From the NCBI RefSeq assembly GCF_034190915.1, contig NW_026947500.1:19528501-19592500 (forward strand): DNA of 64,000 nucleotides, written 5' to 3'. The notes beneath the pieces were generated by a model that made no database searches, was not told where the DNA came from, and saw nothing but the letters and a program-made list of their open reading frames with translations. The position numbers were made by a program, and so were the translations under genes. Shown here piece by piece: positions 1 to 11,235 of the stretch (its first letter is position 1; each line of letters starts with the position of its first letter). The DNA comes from Cavia porcellus. Taxonomy: Eukaryota > Chordata > Mammalia > Rodentia > Caviidae.

Positions 1-1105
1 GTGCCGGACACTGGAAAGCTGCTGACAGCATGAGAAGGATTCCAGAGCCCACATGGGACACCCTGTGGGCAGAGAGGTCCTCCAGGCTTCCTGGGTTACT
101 TTGTGTGTTTTTAAGACTGGCTCACATGAAGTAGCTTCACCATATAAAACGCAGGGTTTTGCAGAACGATGGATCACAAAGCATGACTTCAGACTAAACT
201 GTTCAGCACAAACACTCCGCAACAGTAACAGACTGAAAATCCACTAGTGATGTGGCCTGCAGAGAGCAGCTTACACAGGGACCTGAAGCAAACGTGACAA
301 GTGCCACTCTGCGGAGGGCATGTGACATGTGGAAGAGAACTGTTTTTTAACTTCTCAAAAAAATATGTATTCCACTCAGTGGGAAAAATCCTACCCTGGC
401 TTATGAGTAAAGATGAGAACAAAGCCTGTACTGGCATCTCACCCAGGTAAATAACTCATTCAAACAATTTCTTTGAGAAACATACTTGGCAAGACATAAG
501 CTTTGTCCACTTACTTATAAAATAGAGACAAACAAAAAAACAACTTCCAGAACTGAACATTATGCCAAACTGAAGGGATGATTAGATTCTAGTGAAAGTT
601 CTTACCCAAACTGACTAGAGATTATTTTCCTAATTAATATTAGTAATAAAATGGAACAACAGAACGGTATTACATAACACTGCAAACTACATATGGTAGA
701 CTGGCATTCCTGAAATCCCAAATATCTCAAGGCATAGTTGTCCTAAAAATAAAAATAAAGATTCCTCCACGTTTTGTAGAATCTTCATGTGGGAACAGGA
801 AGTTTCCCACCACGAGTGACTACAATTCATTATAATGCCTTCTTGATAGTCAGGGCTGTGCTGTATTCACCAAGAGGTAGAGGTAGGAGTTCTGGCAGGT
901 CTTTGTTTTTTCCTACTTTTCTTTTTCATTTCTGGTAGTTAATTCTTGGTACAAAAGAAGAGATGTCAGGTTCTAAAGTGGGACTGAGTTTGAAAAATTT
1001 AGTGATTTAATGATTACAATACTTTGTATTTTCTCTTTTAAAAACTTTTCATTAGTACATTTGCAGTACTTAATGATTACATTCATTATAAGGAGTTGGT
1101 ACACA
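1..1105. other. FBXW17-like intron, no recognised element
   Basis: AT-rich sequence inside the intron after microexon 2. No exon with WD-repeat coding and no clear repeat was recognised. Confidence 0.4.
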
Positions 1106-1120
1106 TATGTAACACATCTT

Positions 1121-1206
1121 TTTTTTTTTTTTTAATACCAGGGATCAAATTCATGACCTTGCACTTGCCAGGCAGGCACTTATGCCACTGAGCTAAATCC
1201 CTGGCC
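1121..1206 (-). repeat. ID SINE
   Basis: Minus-strand tRNA-derived ID element with poly(T) at the left. Flanked by the direct repeat TGTAACACATCTT, a target-site duplication. Confidence 0.85.
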
Positions 1207-1821
1207 CGTGTAACACATCTTAGTAATTTTATTTGGCCTTCCCCTCCCTCTATCTCTAGAGCCCCTTTCCAAGAGCAAAAAGATCTACCTTCCTGTTTCC
1301 TATTACCTATCTTTTATTTTTCTCTTCAAATGATTTATGCTGTGGGTTTCTCATTTAAGGCTGTATATATGATTTCACTTAACACCATGGTCTCAAGGTG
1401 CACCTGTTTCCCCACAAATGACTCAAATGTATCCTTTTTCATGGCAGAGAAATCCTTCATGCTATACAAACACATTTTCTATACAAATATCGAAATGTTT
1501 TGTATATATTCTTTCTGTTCCATAAATTCTATCACATAGTTACATTGCTATGCTGTTACACCAAAGCTGAATTAAAAATAATTAGATCATATTTCTGTGG
1601 ATTTGTCTTCTGTCAGCCAGGTGCATTCATGTGCTGTCCACTTCTGCCCCAGACAGTGTAACTCTACCTTCAATTAATATCCCATCCGACAGTCTCATGT
1701 CCCTAGACAAAAGGGGTTTCTGGTAATGCAGGCCAGGAATAATCCTTTCTATGCACTCAAGAGAACCAGAAATTCAGAGCACAGAAGTGCAGATTTATCC
1801 AGACCTTTTGTTTTGTTTTGT

Positions 1822-1943
1822 TTGAAATGTTTTTGAAATAGGGTCTCACTAAGTTGCCTGGCTGGGTCTTGAACTTGCTAACTGTCTGCCTCAGCCTCTC
1901 AAGAGTTCTGGAATTACAAGTATGCACCACCATGCCCAGCTAC
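1822..1943 (-). repeat. B1-type SINE
   Basis: Minus-strand B1: GGTCTCACTAAG... through CTCAGCCTCTC to CACCACCATGCCCAGC. It ends about 25 nt from the 38-nt F-box exon. Confidence 0.85.
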
Positions 1944-1967
1944 ACCTTTTAATCTTCCTTTACTCAC

Positions 1968-2005
1968 CTCCAGAGTTCCTTGGTCTGTGAAACTTCGTTC
2001 CAGAC
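1968..2005 (-). CDS. FBXW17: FBXW17-like coding exon 2 (38-nt microexon)
   Basis: Acceptor TTCTAG at 2011-2006 and donor GTGAGT at 1967-1962. The exon continues the exon 1 frame exactly (phase 0 in, phase 2 out) and supplies the VWNE...ELW end of the F-box. It is too short to be seen by ORF length. Confidence 0.72.
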
Positions 2006-3967
2006 CTAGAATAAGGAGGGAGAGAACACAGCATCTGTCAGTCAATGGACAGCACTTAGTTTGCCAAGCTCTGCGAAGGGGACAAAGAGCTAAACCAGAT
2101 CTGGCCTGACCTCAAGGAAAACCACCATGGGGAATTAGACATAAATCTGGACAATCAGAAAAAACCAACCAAATGAGTAAGACAATCAGAGAGGATCGAG
2201 AGAAATTGGGGAGAGGTGGTCACAGAAGTGATTACCGATCAAATTTCAAAGGAAGTAGTTGCTCTCTACAAGAATGGCAGAGGCATTACAGGGAGAAACA
2301 GAACAGTAGGGCAACTAGAATTCCTGTGTGAAACAGGTGGGTGAGCAATTGCTTTAATCAGAACAAAAGGTTCCGATTGGGGAGAAATGGGAAAAGGAGC
2401 TAAGATCGGCTTAGACCAGTTCCCAAAAGTCTTAATGGTAAAAATAGTGAGAAGATACTTGAGGACTTCATGAGGGAACAGCAGGGGCAAAATGAATTTT
2501 GGGAAGCTGGCTCTGGCTGCTGTGAGCAGGAAAGCCTGGGAAGGAGATCAGAGATCTTATGACAGGTGTAGCAACTGAGTAAGCAGACTAAGGCAGTGGC
2601 CAAGGGGAGGGCCCAGATGCCAAGGTGGTACACCAGCCTCTCTAGGGAATGGTGCTGTGTAGGCACTGCTTTGGAAACTTCTCCCTGCAGAAGAGATTCA
2701 GGATGCTTCCCTTTATGGGACGGGAATCAGAGTACTCAGACCCAGGCCTGTCTCCTGCAACCTTCCGGCTTCCCCAGCTAAGTTGCTGTGGGTTCTGGAC
2801 CACACAAGGCTCCAAGAGCCTTCGGTGCTCCAACCCTCTGAAGGTTTCCTCCTAGAAATGTGTATTTCTAAGCCCTTGACAGAAGCAATTGTGATCCTCT
2901 CTAAGCTCAGCATCCTACATTGACAGATCTCATTCATCTGCCAGATCAAAAGCTCTAGGCCTTTAAATCTTTTCACCTGGTAAGAATGTAAAGTTGGATG
3001 GGGCCAGGGATATGGTTCAACTGCATCGATTGCCTGCCTGGCAAGCATGGGGTTTTAAGTTCAAACCCTCATACCATTAAAAAAAAAAAAAAAGTAAAGT
3101 TGGATTTTGAAAAATCAGATCAAGCAAAGACTTGAGCATTTTCCTTTTATATAGTTTCTAGTGCAAAATCCAGCTGAAATCTATGTGTAATATGCTCTGC
3201 AAAATAAATATCAGGCTGGCGATTTAGCTTAGTGGCTTAAGTGTCTGCCTGGCAAGTCTGAAGTTGTGAGTTCAATCTCAGTAACACCAAAAAAAAGTTC
3301 AAAATAAATGGTATCCACTTTTAAGAATCCCTCTGTTAGATTCTGGCCTTCACAATATGAAGCAGAAATTACAAATCTCTTTAGACCAGTGAGAAAAACT
3401 GGTGCCTCCAAAGGGTGTTAAGGCGCCTCTCCTCCAAACCTTGCTCCTCCTACAGCTACACTATTTCTGTGATAATAGCCAGGGTACCAGTCTCACGGCA
3501 GTATATGACTCCGAGGCTCAGCTTGGGCAAATCACTCTGTGTGACTCAATATTTTTAACAGTAAAAATGGAGGTGAAAAATCAAAATATTTTACTGAATC
3601 TATTTAAAACTATAATTATGGCCTTAGTGCCCCAGGGCACGCAACTGCCACTGCTGAAAAAGCGCAAGGGAGAGTCCGAGGCCAAGAGACCCGAGTAGCG
3701 CTACGTTTAAAAGCGAACACTGGCACAGGGTGGTCCCGAAAATGAAACTGAATTCGTTCTGCAAGCTTCCTCCAAGGCTGCCAGTCCTCCAACGCACTGA
3801 GACCGGTTTTCGGGGAATGAGAAGCCCGCTGTGCGCCTGCTTTGGGACACGCCGGCGACCACCAGCCAGGTCCTCACCTTGTTCACCTGTGCGGCGCACA
3901 GCAGGTCTCGGGCCTCCAGGAAGGAAAATACGTGCAGTAGCTCGTCTGGCCCCAGCTGCAGAGCCAT
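1968..3967 (-). CDS. FBXW17: F-box/WD-repeat protein, FBXW17-like, first two coding exons (gene runs off the left edge)
   Basis: Join on the minus strand: 3967-3878 and 2005-1968. Exon 1 encodes 30 residues starting MALQLGPDELLHVFSFLEAR and ends in AAG followed by a GTGAGG donor. Exon 2 follows a TATTCTAG acceptor, is only 38 nt, reads VWNEVSQTKELW and ends at a GTGAGT donor in phase 2. Together they form a classic F-box: the LPxELL-like start, the F-S-F-L-E/D core, and the VNK-VWNE...LW end that contacts SKP1. FBXW proteins are substrate receptors of SCF ubiquitin ligases and carry C-terminal WD repeats; none of those exons lies in 1-1967, so they must be off the window. The FBXW12/FBXW17 type F-box and the position next to CDK20 suggest FBXW17. 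The family is secure; the exact paralogue is inferred from memory of rodent gene order. Confidence 0.72.
3000..3094 (+). repeat. ID SINE
   Basis: Plus-strand ID element with poly(A) tail, flanked by perfect GTAAAGTTGGAT target-site duplications. Confidence 0.87.
3212..3297 (+). repeat. ID SINE
   Basis: GGCTGGCGATTTAGCTTAGTGG start and GTTCAATCTCAGTAACACC end with A-tail; typical tRNA-derived A and B boxes. Confidence 0.85.
3500..3590 (-). repeat. MIR-like remnant
   Basis: GGGCAAATCACTCTGTGTGACTC followed by a TAAAAATGGAGG-like end resembles a reversed MIR core. Weak. Confidence 0.4.
3878..3967 (-). CDS. FBXW17: FBXW17-like coding exon 1
   Basis: Thirty codons from the ATG at 3967-3965 to AAG at 3880-3878, with the GTGAGG donor directly after. 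This ATG is chosen because the F-box motif begins about seven residues later and a GC-box promoter lies just upstream. Confidence 0.75.
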
Positions 3968-4009
3968 CTCGCCCAGCTGTCTCCCGCCTCGCCACCAGTC
4001 TTCCCGCTT

Positions 4010-4080
4010 CCGCCCCCGCCCCGCCCCGCCCCGCCCAGTAACCCGCCCCGCCCCGCCCAGTAACCCGCCCACCCGCTACA
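4010..4080 (-). promoter_or_regulatory. GC-box promoter of the F-box gene
   Basis: Runs of CCGCCCC (Sp1/KLF sites on the minus strand) arranged as two copies of a 22-bp unit ending in CCCAGTAA, about 50-110 nt upstream of the FBXW17-like ATG. The surrounding 3.8-4.1 kb is CpG-rich compared with the AT-rich flanks. No TATA box is seen. A CpG-island housekeeping-type promoter is inferred. Confidence 0.6.
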
Positions 4081-4099
4081 CTTCCGCCCAAGGTCCGTC

Positions 4100-4785
4100 C
4101 GCATTTGAGTCCCGCATGGTAAAGGGTTTCAAATATTACACCGCTTGAACGTGGTCAGGCTGGAGCCAAGCCTCTAGCACAAGAAGCTACGAGGGAAACA
4201 CTCAAACCAAATGGGACCACAGCACCTTATAAGGAAACATTCATGGGTTAGGACGGGACGTATTTGGAGGTGACTTCAGTTTGTCTATCACTGTAGGTCA
4301 CTGTCAGAGTTAAGAGTGGAAGTCAGTGTCTGGTTTATGTTCAGTGGCAGGCTCCTGGCTGAGCTCGAGGTGGAGATGGATCAGGATCAAGACAAATCAG
4401 TTTCAGATTCTAAATTAAAGATCAGGATAAGAAATATAGTTACAATGTCAGAATGAGGGAGCAAAGTAGGGCTGGTTTGGAAAAATCCACACCAATAGCC
4501 TCCATACTGACCTACCAAAGCCTGAACCATGCTGTGGCCAGCGTGGTGGGAAGTGTGGCTACAACAACTGTTACTTTCTTGACAGTGATGGCCTCTGCAG
4601 TGAGAGACAGAGCTGCTCTGTTTGGGCCTCATTCAAACAATCTGAAGACCTAAGGTTCCCTCCCAAGAGTCCACTGTGATTACACTGTCTGCTCACCTGG
4701 CTGCTTGCTGCCCTCTCCTGGAAAGTTTCTGCTTGTCTTGCTTATCTTTCCCTCTATGAAAGTAGTAACGCCCTTTCCCATTTGA

Positions 4786-4790
<5 letters not shown>
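4100..4790. other. Unannotated spacer upstream of the F-box gene
   Basis: No exon or repeat family recognised. A CTCF-like motif (TGCTGCCCTCTCCTGG, one mismatch to the core on the minus strand) is at about 4707. Confidence 0.3.
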
Positions 4791-4791
<1 letters not shown>

Positions 4792-4848
<57 letters not shown>

Positions 4849-4937
4849 TTCTGTGTGTGTGTGAGAGAAAGAGAGAGAGAGAGAGAGAGTTCTGAGAGAG
4901 AGAGAGAGAGCGAGAGAGAGAGAGAGAGAGAGAGAGA
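4792..4937. repeat. Compound (TG)n-(GA)n microsatellite
   Basis: About 39 nt of TG, then about 105 nt of GA with TTCTG interruptions. It abuts an ID SINE. Confidence 0.95.
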
Positions 4938-5004
4938 TTGGGAATTGAACTCAGGGTCTTGTACATGCTAGGCAGTCATTACCACTGAGCTACATCCCCA
5001 GCTC
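4938..5004 (-). repeat. ID SINE
   Basis: Minus-strand ID body GGGAATTGAACTCAGGG...GAGCTACATCCCCAGCTC. The GA microsatellite probably grew from its tail. Confidence 0.8.
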
Positions 5005-5144
5005 ATTTGATTCTGAGGTGTTAGATCCTGAGGTCAGAGTGCTGTCCTTATGCAATAGTCTTTTCTAATACTCTCTCAGCTCTGGATTTTTGGCAATATA
5101 CAACCATTAGTCAGTCTGTTTACCTACATACTTTCCAAACTTTT

Positions 5145-5425
5145 TTCTTTTTTTTTTTTTTTTTCACACCGAGTCTTGCTGTTAAGTCCAGACTGGCCTC
5201 CAACTCATGACAATCCTCTTGCCTCAGCCTCATGAATGCTGGGATTACAAGCATCAGCTACCACGCCAGGTCCGATGCTGTTTCTTGGAGAGTCTTGCTA
5301 TGTGGTTCAGGCTGGCTTTGGGCTTACTTTGTAGCCCAGGCTGGTCTCAAACTCACAATGATCTGCCTGCCTCAGTCTCCCAAATGCTGGGATTACAGGA
5401 GTTTGACACCATGCCCAGCTTCAAG
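5145..5425 (-). repeat. Two B1-type SINEs in tandem
   Basis: Two minus-strand B1 copies (5145-5270 and 5275-5420), each with CCTCAGCCTC/TCCC and GCTGGGATTACA-like boxes. Confidence 0.82.
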
Positions 5426-5794
5426 AGTGATTTTAAACCTACCACTTTGGAAGTCAGTTTATGACTTTGTTACTACTTTGTATTTATCTCAAAATTTGAG
5501 ATTATACTATCACATGTATACAAATGTAAACATTTTGCTAGGAAATAGACTTTACCATTAGAACTTAATATTTAACCCTGGTAATACTACCTGCCTTAAA
5601 AGCATTATGTGATATCAAATAAGTGTCCTAGATTTTTGCTCATGTTATTTTTATTCTTTTGCTTGAAGTCTTGACGTTTACATTTCAGTCTTCCCTTGAA
5701 TATTATACTATAGTTTTACTTTACTTTCAGTGAAGATAGCAAGCTTTGTTTCAGACAGAAAATTTATTCTATTTACATTTAAATTACTAACATT

Positions 5795-5935
5795 TTAGCT
5801 GTGATCCCAACTATTCAGAAGGCTGAAGTAGGATTACAAGCTTACAACCAGGTTGGACAATTTAGCAATATCTTGATCGCAAAATAAAACCAAAGGGAAA
5901 CAAAAAACACAAAACAAAACAAAAAACCCCAACAA
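5795..5935 (+). repeat. B1-type SINE
   Basis: Plus-strand diverged B1 (GATCCCAACTATTCAGAAGG...) with a long A-rich tail. Confidence 0.65.
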
Positions 5936-6059
5936 ATTACTACTATTAGTTTTTATTTAAAAATGATCATCTTACTATGTGCTATGTATTTCTACCTTCT
6001 CTATTTTGTGTATTTGGTTATGTTACCTTTTTTTCTTGAAATTTTGCACATTGCATAGT

Positions 6060-6240
6060 GTTTTATCCAGTCCTAAGGATTGAACCCAGCCTCATGCATG
6101 CAAGGCTTGTACTCTACTGCTGTGTTATATACCCAGTCCCTACCTATTCTGAGATAAGGTCTTGCTAAACTGTCCAGGCTGGCCTTGAATTTGAGATCTC
6201 CTGTCTCAGCCTCCTGAATAACAGGGATAATAGGTATGTA
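6060..6240 (-). repeat. ID remnant followed by B1-type SINE
   Basis: 6065-6140 is a diverged minus-strand ID (GGATTGAACCCAG...); 6145-6240 is a minus-strand B1 (GGTCTTGCTAAACTGTCCAGG). Confidence 0.7.
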
Positions 6241-6527
6241 ACACTGCTACATACTCTGTGTGTACAATATGGTATCTTTATGGGTGTCTTGCAACCTAGA
6301 AAGCATCCTGGGCGTAGAGTATATAACTGTTACACAGTTTGGTGAGGATAGTTGTTATAGTCTGGAAAAGGTAGTCCTGTTCTTTGTGCTGCTTATTTAT
6401 ATTCTCATCTCATGTCCCTAGTTACCACTGTACAATGTACGCTGTAGAAAAGTTTTTGTAGGAATAATTTAAGATATCAATTGATAAATACCAAATCAGG
6501 TTTCCATCAGCCACCTCTTTTGTTAGG

Positions 6528-6695
6528 CTGGTACTGGAGAATGAACCCCAGGTCGTTGCATGGGGATGTGTCTCCAGCCCCTTATTTTTTAATTTTGAGG
6601 TTTAATGATAGCAAAGTCACTAAGTTGCTAGCCTGAGGTTGAACGTGCAGTTCTCCTGCCTCAGCCTCCAACAGTGCTGGGATTACACTTGGCTA
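6528..6695 (-). repeat. ID remnant and B1-type SINE
   Basis: 6528-6582 is part of a reversed ID; 6600-6695 is a reversed B1 with CTGCCTCAGCCTCC and GCTGGGATTACA. Confidence 0.7.
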
Positions 6696-6699
6696 TCCA

Positions 6700-7879
6700 A
6701 TTGTACCTTTTCCAAACTAACCAAATCCAGGCACAGATTCTTATCAGCACAGATTTTGAGACTGAAACTGACAATCTGCAGAAGATGTGGCTGGGATAAA
6801 CACCAGAGGTCACAGGAGAACACCACCCTTTCCTGAAAGCAGCAACTGGGCTTACAGCTGCCTCCTCTTTTCACTAAGTGCCCAGTGGCCAATGGCTACA
6901 GCACCGTGAGTCACCTCCATGTGCTCACTGCCCAGAGAATTTAAGCACATGAAGCCTAAGACAAAGATTCTGAGAAAACAGAACCCCTAAACTAAGCTTC
7001 TCCAGGCTGATTGATCCCTGAACTGGCAGCACCGTCTCAATTATGATGTAAGCTTGCAGCAGCACGGCCCCTGGTAGCTAGGTCCTCCCACTGCTTCCTC
7101 TTCTTGTATTTTTAAGCATCATTTTATGTAACTGTTGTAAGAATAAATGTGTTGGCTAGGGTTACAATGGCATTTCCCTGGTAAATGAGTTCCAGATCAA
7201 CCAGATTCCATATTTGCATGGCGGCGGCTGCTGGGGTACCTTCGTGGGCAGAGTGGATGCTGCTAACTGGTCTGTGAGTCCCCAGCCTGCCTGTCCCCAT
7301 CCACTTCCTTTCCCAACCAGCACACAGCCATGCAAAAGACACAAGACACTCTCAGGGCAAGAGTGGCTGCGACCACCGCTGAGGGCCACGAGACAATGCC
7401 ACCTCCCTTTTTCCCTTTTAGGAATGGAAGAGAGACAGACGCACTCAGAGCCATTGAGGCTTTTATATAAATCTCAATTAGGGAACCAAAAGGCTCACTG
7501 AGAACAAAGCAAACAGAAGCACACCTGCTTCCCACAGGAGTTTCCAACATGAAGACACCATCCTCTCTGCACTCCCCCAGACGATTCTGATGCAGCTGTC
7601 CCAGGGCAGGAGACAGTGTCCGGAGAAGGCCTAAAGCAGCATGCCACTTCATGAAGGCACGGCTCCCGCTTCTGATGGCTCAGTGCACAGGCCGTGGGTC
7701 TCCTCTGCTGGGCTGTGCCAGGCTGTGCCCTCTGCCTCCTTGACACTGCCTTGTGGGGGTGAAGGAACAGGGCAAGACATGGGGTGGCTCTGTGTGGCTG
7801 TGCCAGGCTCTGGAGGCTGAGTCAGCGAGGAAGCAGAGGATGCACCGTGGGGCAGGCAGGCAGGACGGGAGCCAGCGCC
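6700..7879. other. CDK20 3' flank and probable 3' UTR
   Basis: No separate gene recognised. The part nearest 7880 should be CDK20 3' UTR; several open frames here are GC-rich shadows. Confidence 0.35.
7462..7467 (-). terminator. Possible variant poly(A) signal for CDK20
   Basis: TATAAA on the minus strand, about 410 nt beyond the CDK20 stop. No canonical AATAAA was seen on the minus strand between it and the stop. Weak call. Confidence 0.25.
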
Positions 7880-8077
7880 TCACCCCTCCGGGATGAAGGG
7901 CCGAATCAGCTCTGGGTTTAACAGCGACTCCTCCAGAGGCCGGTCCACGTGGAAGTCATGGATGTGGGGGGGCCCCGGATGTGCCTTGGGGACGGGCCCG
8001 CCTGGGCGCTGGGGAACAGGCAGCTCTGATGGGTGGGCAGGCAAGGGAGCCGTGAAGAAGTACTGATGCAGGAGGGC
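7880..8077 (-). CDS. CDK20: CDK20 coding exon 8 with stop codon
   Basis: Sixty-five codons ([13 protein letters not shown]...PFIPEG) and TGA at 7882-7880. This is the Pro/His-rich tail typical of CDK20. Confidence 0.96.
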   Translation of the reverse strand, partial: ALLHQYFFTAPLPAHPSELPVPQRPGGPVPKAHPGPPHIHDFHVDRPLEESLLNPELIRPFIPEG

Positions 8078-11000
8078 CTGGGGTGGCAAAGGGGGTAGCA
8101 GTCAGTGGCCTGTCCCTAGCCTCAGGCAGAGGGTGAGGAGCTGACTCATGGGCTCCACTGACTTGGAAAACCCTTCCTGGATGCCCACCATCTAGAGCAC
8201 TGTTCCAGAGTCCAAGGACACAGAGGTGAACACGACAGACCAAGAGAGGTGAGGTGGGGCAGTAAGCCAGGTAAAGGAGCACAACCCACAGTGAGTCCTG
8301 CAACGAGGGCTGCCACACAGGACAGCCGGAGGACAAAGTGGGACACTGGCCAGACTGCAGGCTTGCAGGGGGCAAGTGAGTAGGAGATGAGGCAGCCTGG
8401 GGAACAGCTCAAGGCCAAGGACAGAAGTGCACAGACCTCAGGGGAGGCCTGGGGCTGGAGGGGTGTGAGCATGGGACAACAGCATATGGGGTGAGGAGGT
8501 GACGCACCCAAGCCTGCGGCACTCATGGCCCTGGCTGGCCTGGTGAGTGAGGAGTCACGGGAGGGACTACAGAGCAAGGGTGTGACCTGCTCTACTGCAC
8601 AAAGTCCCTCTCTGCAGGTGAGAGAGATGCGAGGAGACACAGGTTCTGGAAGGCACAGTCCATGGGAGCTGCTGACACCGAGAACCAAGCGCATCTATAC
8701 ACACTGGCTGCGGGCACCAAGTGCAGGAGGGAATGGGTGGCCATCAGGTCAGAGGGAGAGGCCCCTGTGGAAGCAAGGCCTGGCTCCTGTGGTGCTCCCT
8801 GTCCTTCCCTGCCTTCCACCAACAGCCAGCTGCCTGGACCCTGTCCTCCAGGCCACTGCTCTCTTCGGCAGACAGCTTTTCATACAGCTGTGCCTAAGCC
8901 CTTGACTGGGGGCCCTGGCTTCCTGCTGGGCGCTGCCACCGTTCAGTGGAGGCGGTGTGATGCTGAAGGGACAGCACCCAGGGCCTCTCACCCGACCTGG
9001 GATGCTGCAATGCGCTGGCGAGGCGGGTAGAGGAGGAAGCGACCCAGGAGATCCAAAGCCTGAGGAGAGGCATCGGGCAGCACCTCCTGCAGGGGCACGG
9101 GTGCCTGCTCCTTAAAGGAGATCTTGTTGTAGTCCGGCAGCTCTGTGATCTCCTGCAGCAGGAAGAGGAGGAAGGCAGAGGGGAGCAGGTGGTGCCTCCG
9201 TGCTCCCTGCTGCCAGCCCTTGGGGTCCTGTGTGCTCACACTCACGCACTGCTCCCTTCACCACTCCACCACTGCACCGTTCCCGGTGCCCAGCTTGCTG
9301 ACCACATGTCCGTGTGCTGGGGTGTGGACAAGCAGAGCACAGGACTGGGCCCTCTTGCCTCCAGTAGGGCAGGGAAGGACCAGGGCTGGGCTAGGGTGGT
9401 GGTGTCTGTTGGCCCAGCGGGGCTGGGCCATAAGATGAGGAAGCAGTCACTTTCTGATGGGAACAGAGCCCGCCTTCCCACACTCTTCCCACCGGGGGCC
9501 CCACAAACCGGCCAGACTTGGGGGCTGGGGGTGCCCAAGATGCGCAGCACACAGCAAAGCTGTTCAATGTCGTTCTCTCCTGGGAAGAGGGGGGAGCCGT
9601 TCAACAGCTCCCCCATGATGCAGCCCACAGCCCTGTGGATAGAGAACCCTGGTGGCCTAGGATCTCACCCACAGAACACAGACGAACATGGCACCTCCAA
9701 CAACTCAACCAGAGTTTGGAGTTCCAAGTCCAGTGGTACACGCCCCCAGAGTCCTCGGCCTAGGAATACAAAGGAAATCCCCAGTGGCTCCAAAACTTTT
9801 CAGAGCCTCCTGCTGTGGGACACAGGGCTCACCCTTCACTTCACTGCAGAGTCCCAAATCTCAAACCTTGGGTATGACAAGCCATCTACACCCCTCAAAA
9901 GGCTCAAAGCCTTCATACCCAGGAACATGACACTCTGACTGGCTCAGACATGTCCTCTTAAGGTCTGACCCTTGCACATGGCAGCTTGGACAGTGCACAC
10001 TCTGAGCTCCAGACCACCTCCCCTACTACTAAGAAGCTTCACACCTGGGACAATCTCTCTTCTTCTGCCTCTACCCCTCGCCTAGTTCAAAAACACCCAC
10101 CCACCAGGGAGAATTCCCCCCACCACAACCCACATCATCCCTTCCTTCCCCTAGGAGTCTCACCATAGGTCCACACCTTGGTCATACTGGCGGGCGCCGT
10201 ATAGTAGCTCTGGGGCTCGGTACCACCTGGGGAACACAATGCTGAGGATCAAAGGCTGAAGTTCAGCTCAGCCCCACCTCAACCTCACAAGCCACGTTTG
10301 GGAAGAAGGCCCAGAAATATCTCTTCCCCAGTCAGGGTGTGGTGGCTTCCTACCTGGTGGCTACCTGGTGTGTGTAGAGGCGACTGCCATCTGGAGAAAA
10401 GATCCGGGCCAGGCCAAAGTCAGCGATTTTGAGCTGGCCTGATGCGCTGATGAGCAGGTTGGCAGGTTTTAGGTCCTGGGAGATGAAAGGCAGCATTGGT
10501 CCCTCTGCAATCCCCTCGGGACTTTGGGATGTGAGGAACCAGCAGGCTGGCAGCCTGAGTGAGCCCAGGCTCTGCCTCCGCTAGTGCCACATCCCTGGCT
10601 GCTCACCAGAAGAACTTGACACCTGTGATCACACCTTTAAGGGCTGGCCCACCCGGCCCTTGTGAGCACTGACCCGATGCACGATGTTGTTGGCATGGCA
10701 GAAGGCCACACCCTTCAGCAGCATCTGCAGGTAGCTCTTAACCTGGGCTGGGGCCAGTGGCTTCTGGGCATGGCGAACCACTTCAGCCAGGTCTGACAGC
10801 ATGAACTCGAAGGCCAGGACAAAGCCCATGCCATGCGGGAACACAGCCTTCAGCTGCACCACCTGTGGGCAGACGTCCTCATCAGGTGCCAGACCCACCT
10901 GAGCAGATCTCTTCTGCAACCCCTGGAACCCTCGGCCCATTCCGACAGAGGACCAGGCTGGCAGAGACCAGGGCACAGAGATGGTGCTCTGGCTGCTCTG

Positions 11001-11188
11001 GTTTCCAGAGACAAAACAGGTTCCTCTCTAACTCTCCGCTAGCATGCAAGGAGAAGGTCAGTTCTTGGAAAATCATCTGGAGATAAATAAGCAGATGGGT
11101 CTGTTTCCTTCATGGTCATTAAATCCCAGAATCTAGGGAAGGCACTAGGAATCAAATCCTCTCTGGATCTGGGACAGATGGAGACAGA

Positions 11189-11235
<47 letters not shown>

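Noticed and set aside
8146..8694. Long minus-strand frame in CDK20 intron 7
   Set aside because: It overlaps intron sequence, is not in the CDK20 frame and shows no family resemblance.
9189..9938. Plus-strand frame of 249 codons
   Set aside because: It is antisense to CDK20 exon 6 and its introns; a shadow in GC-rich sequence.
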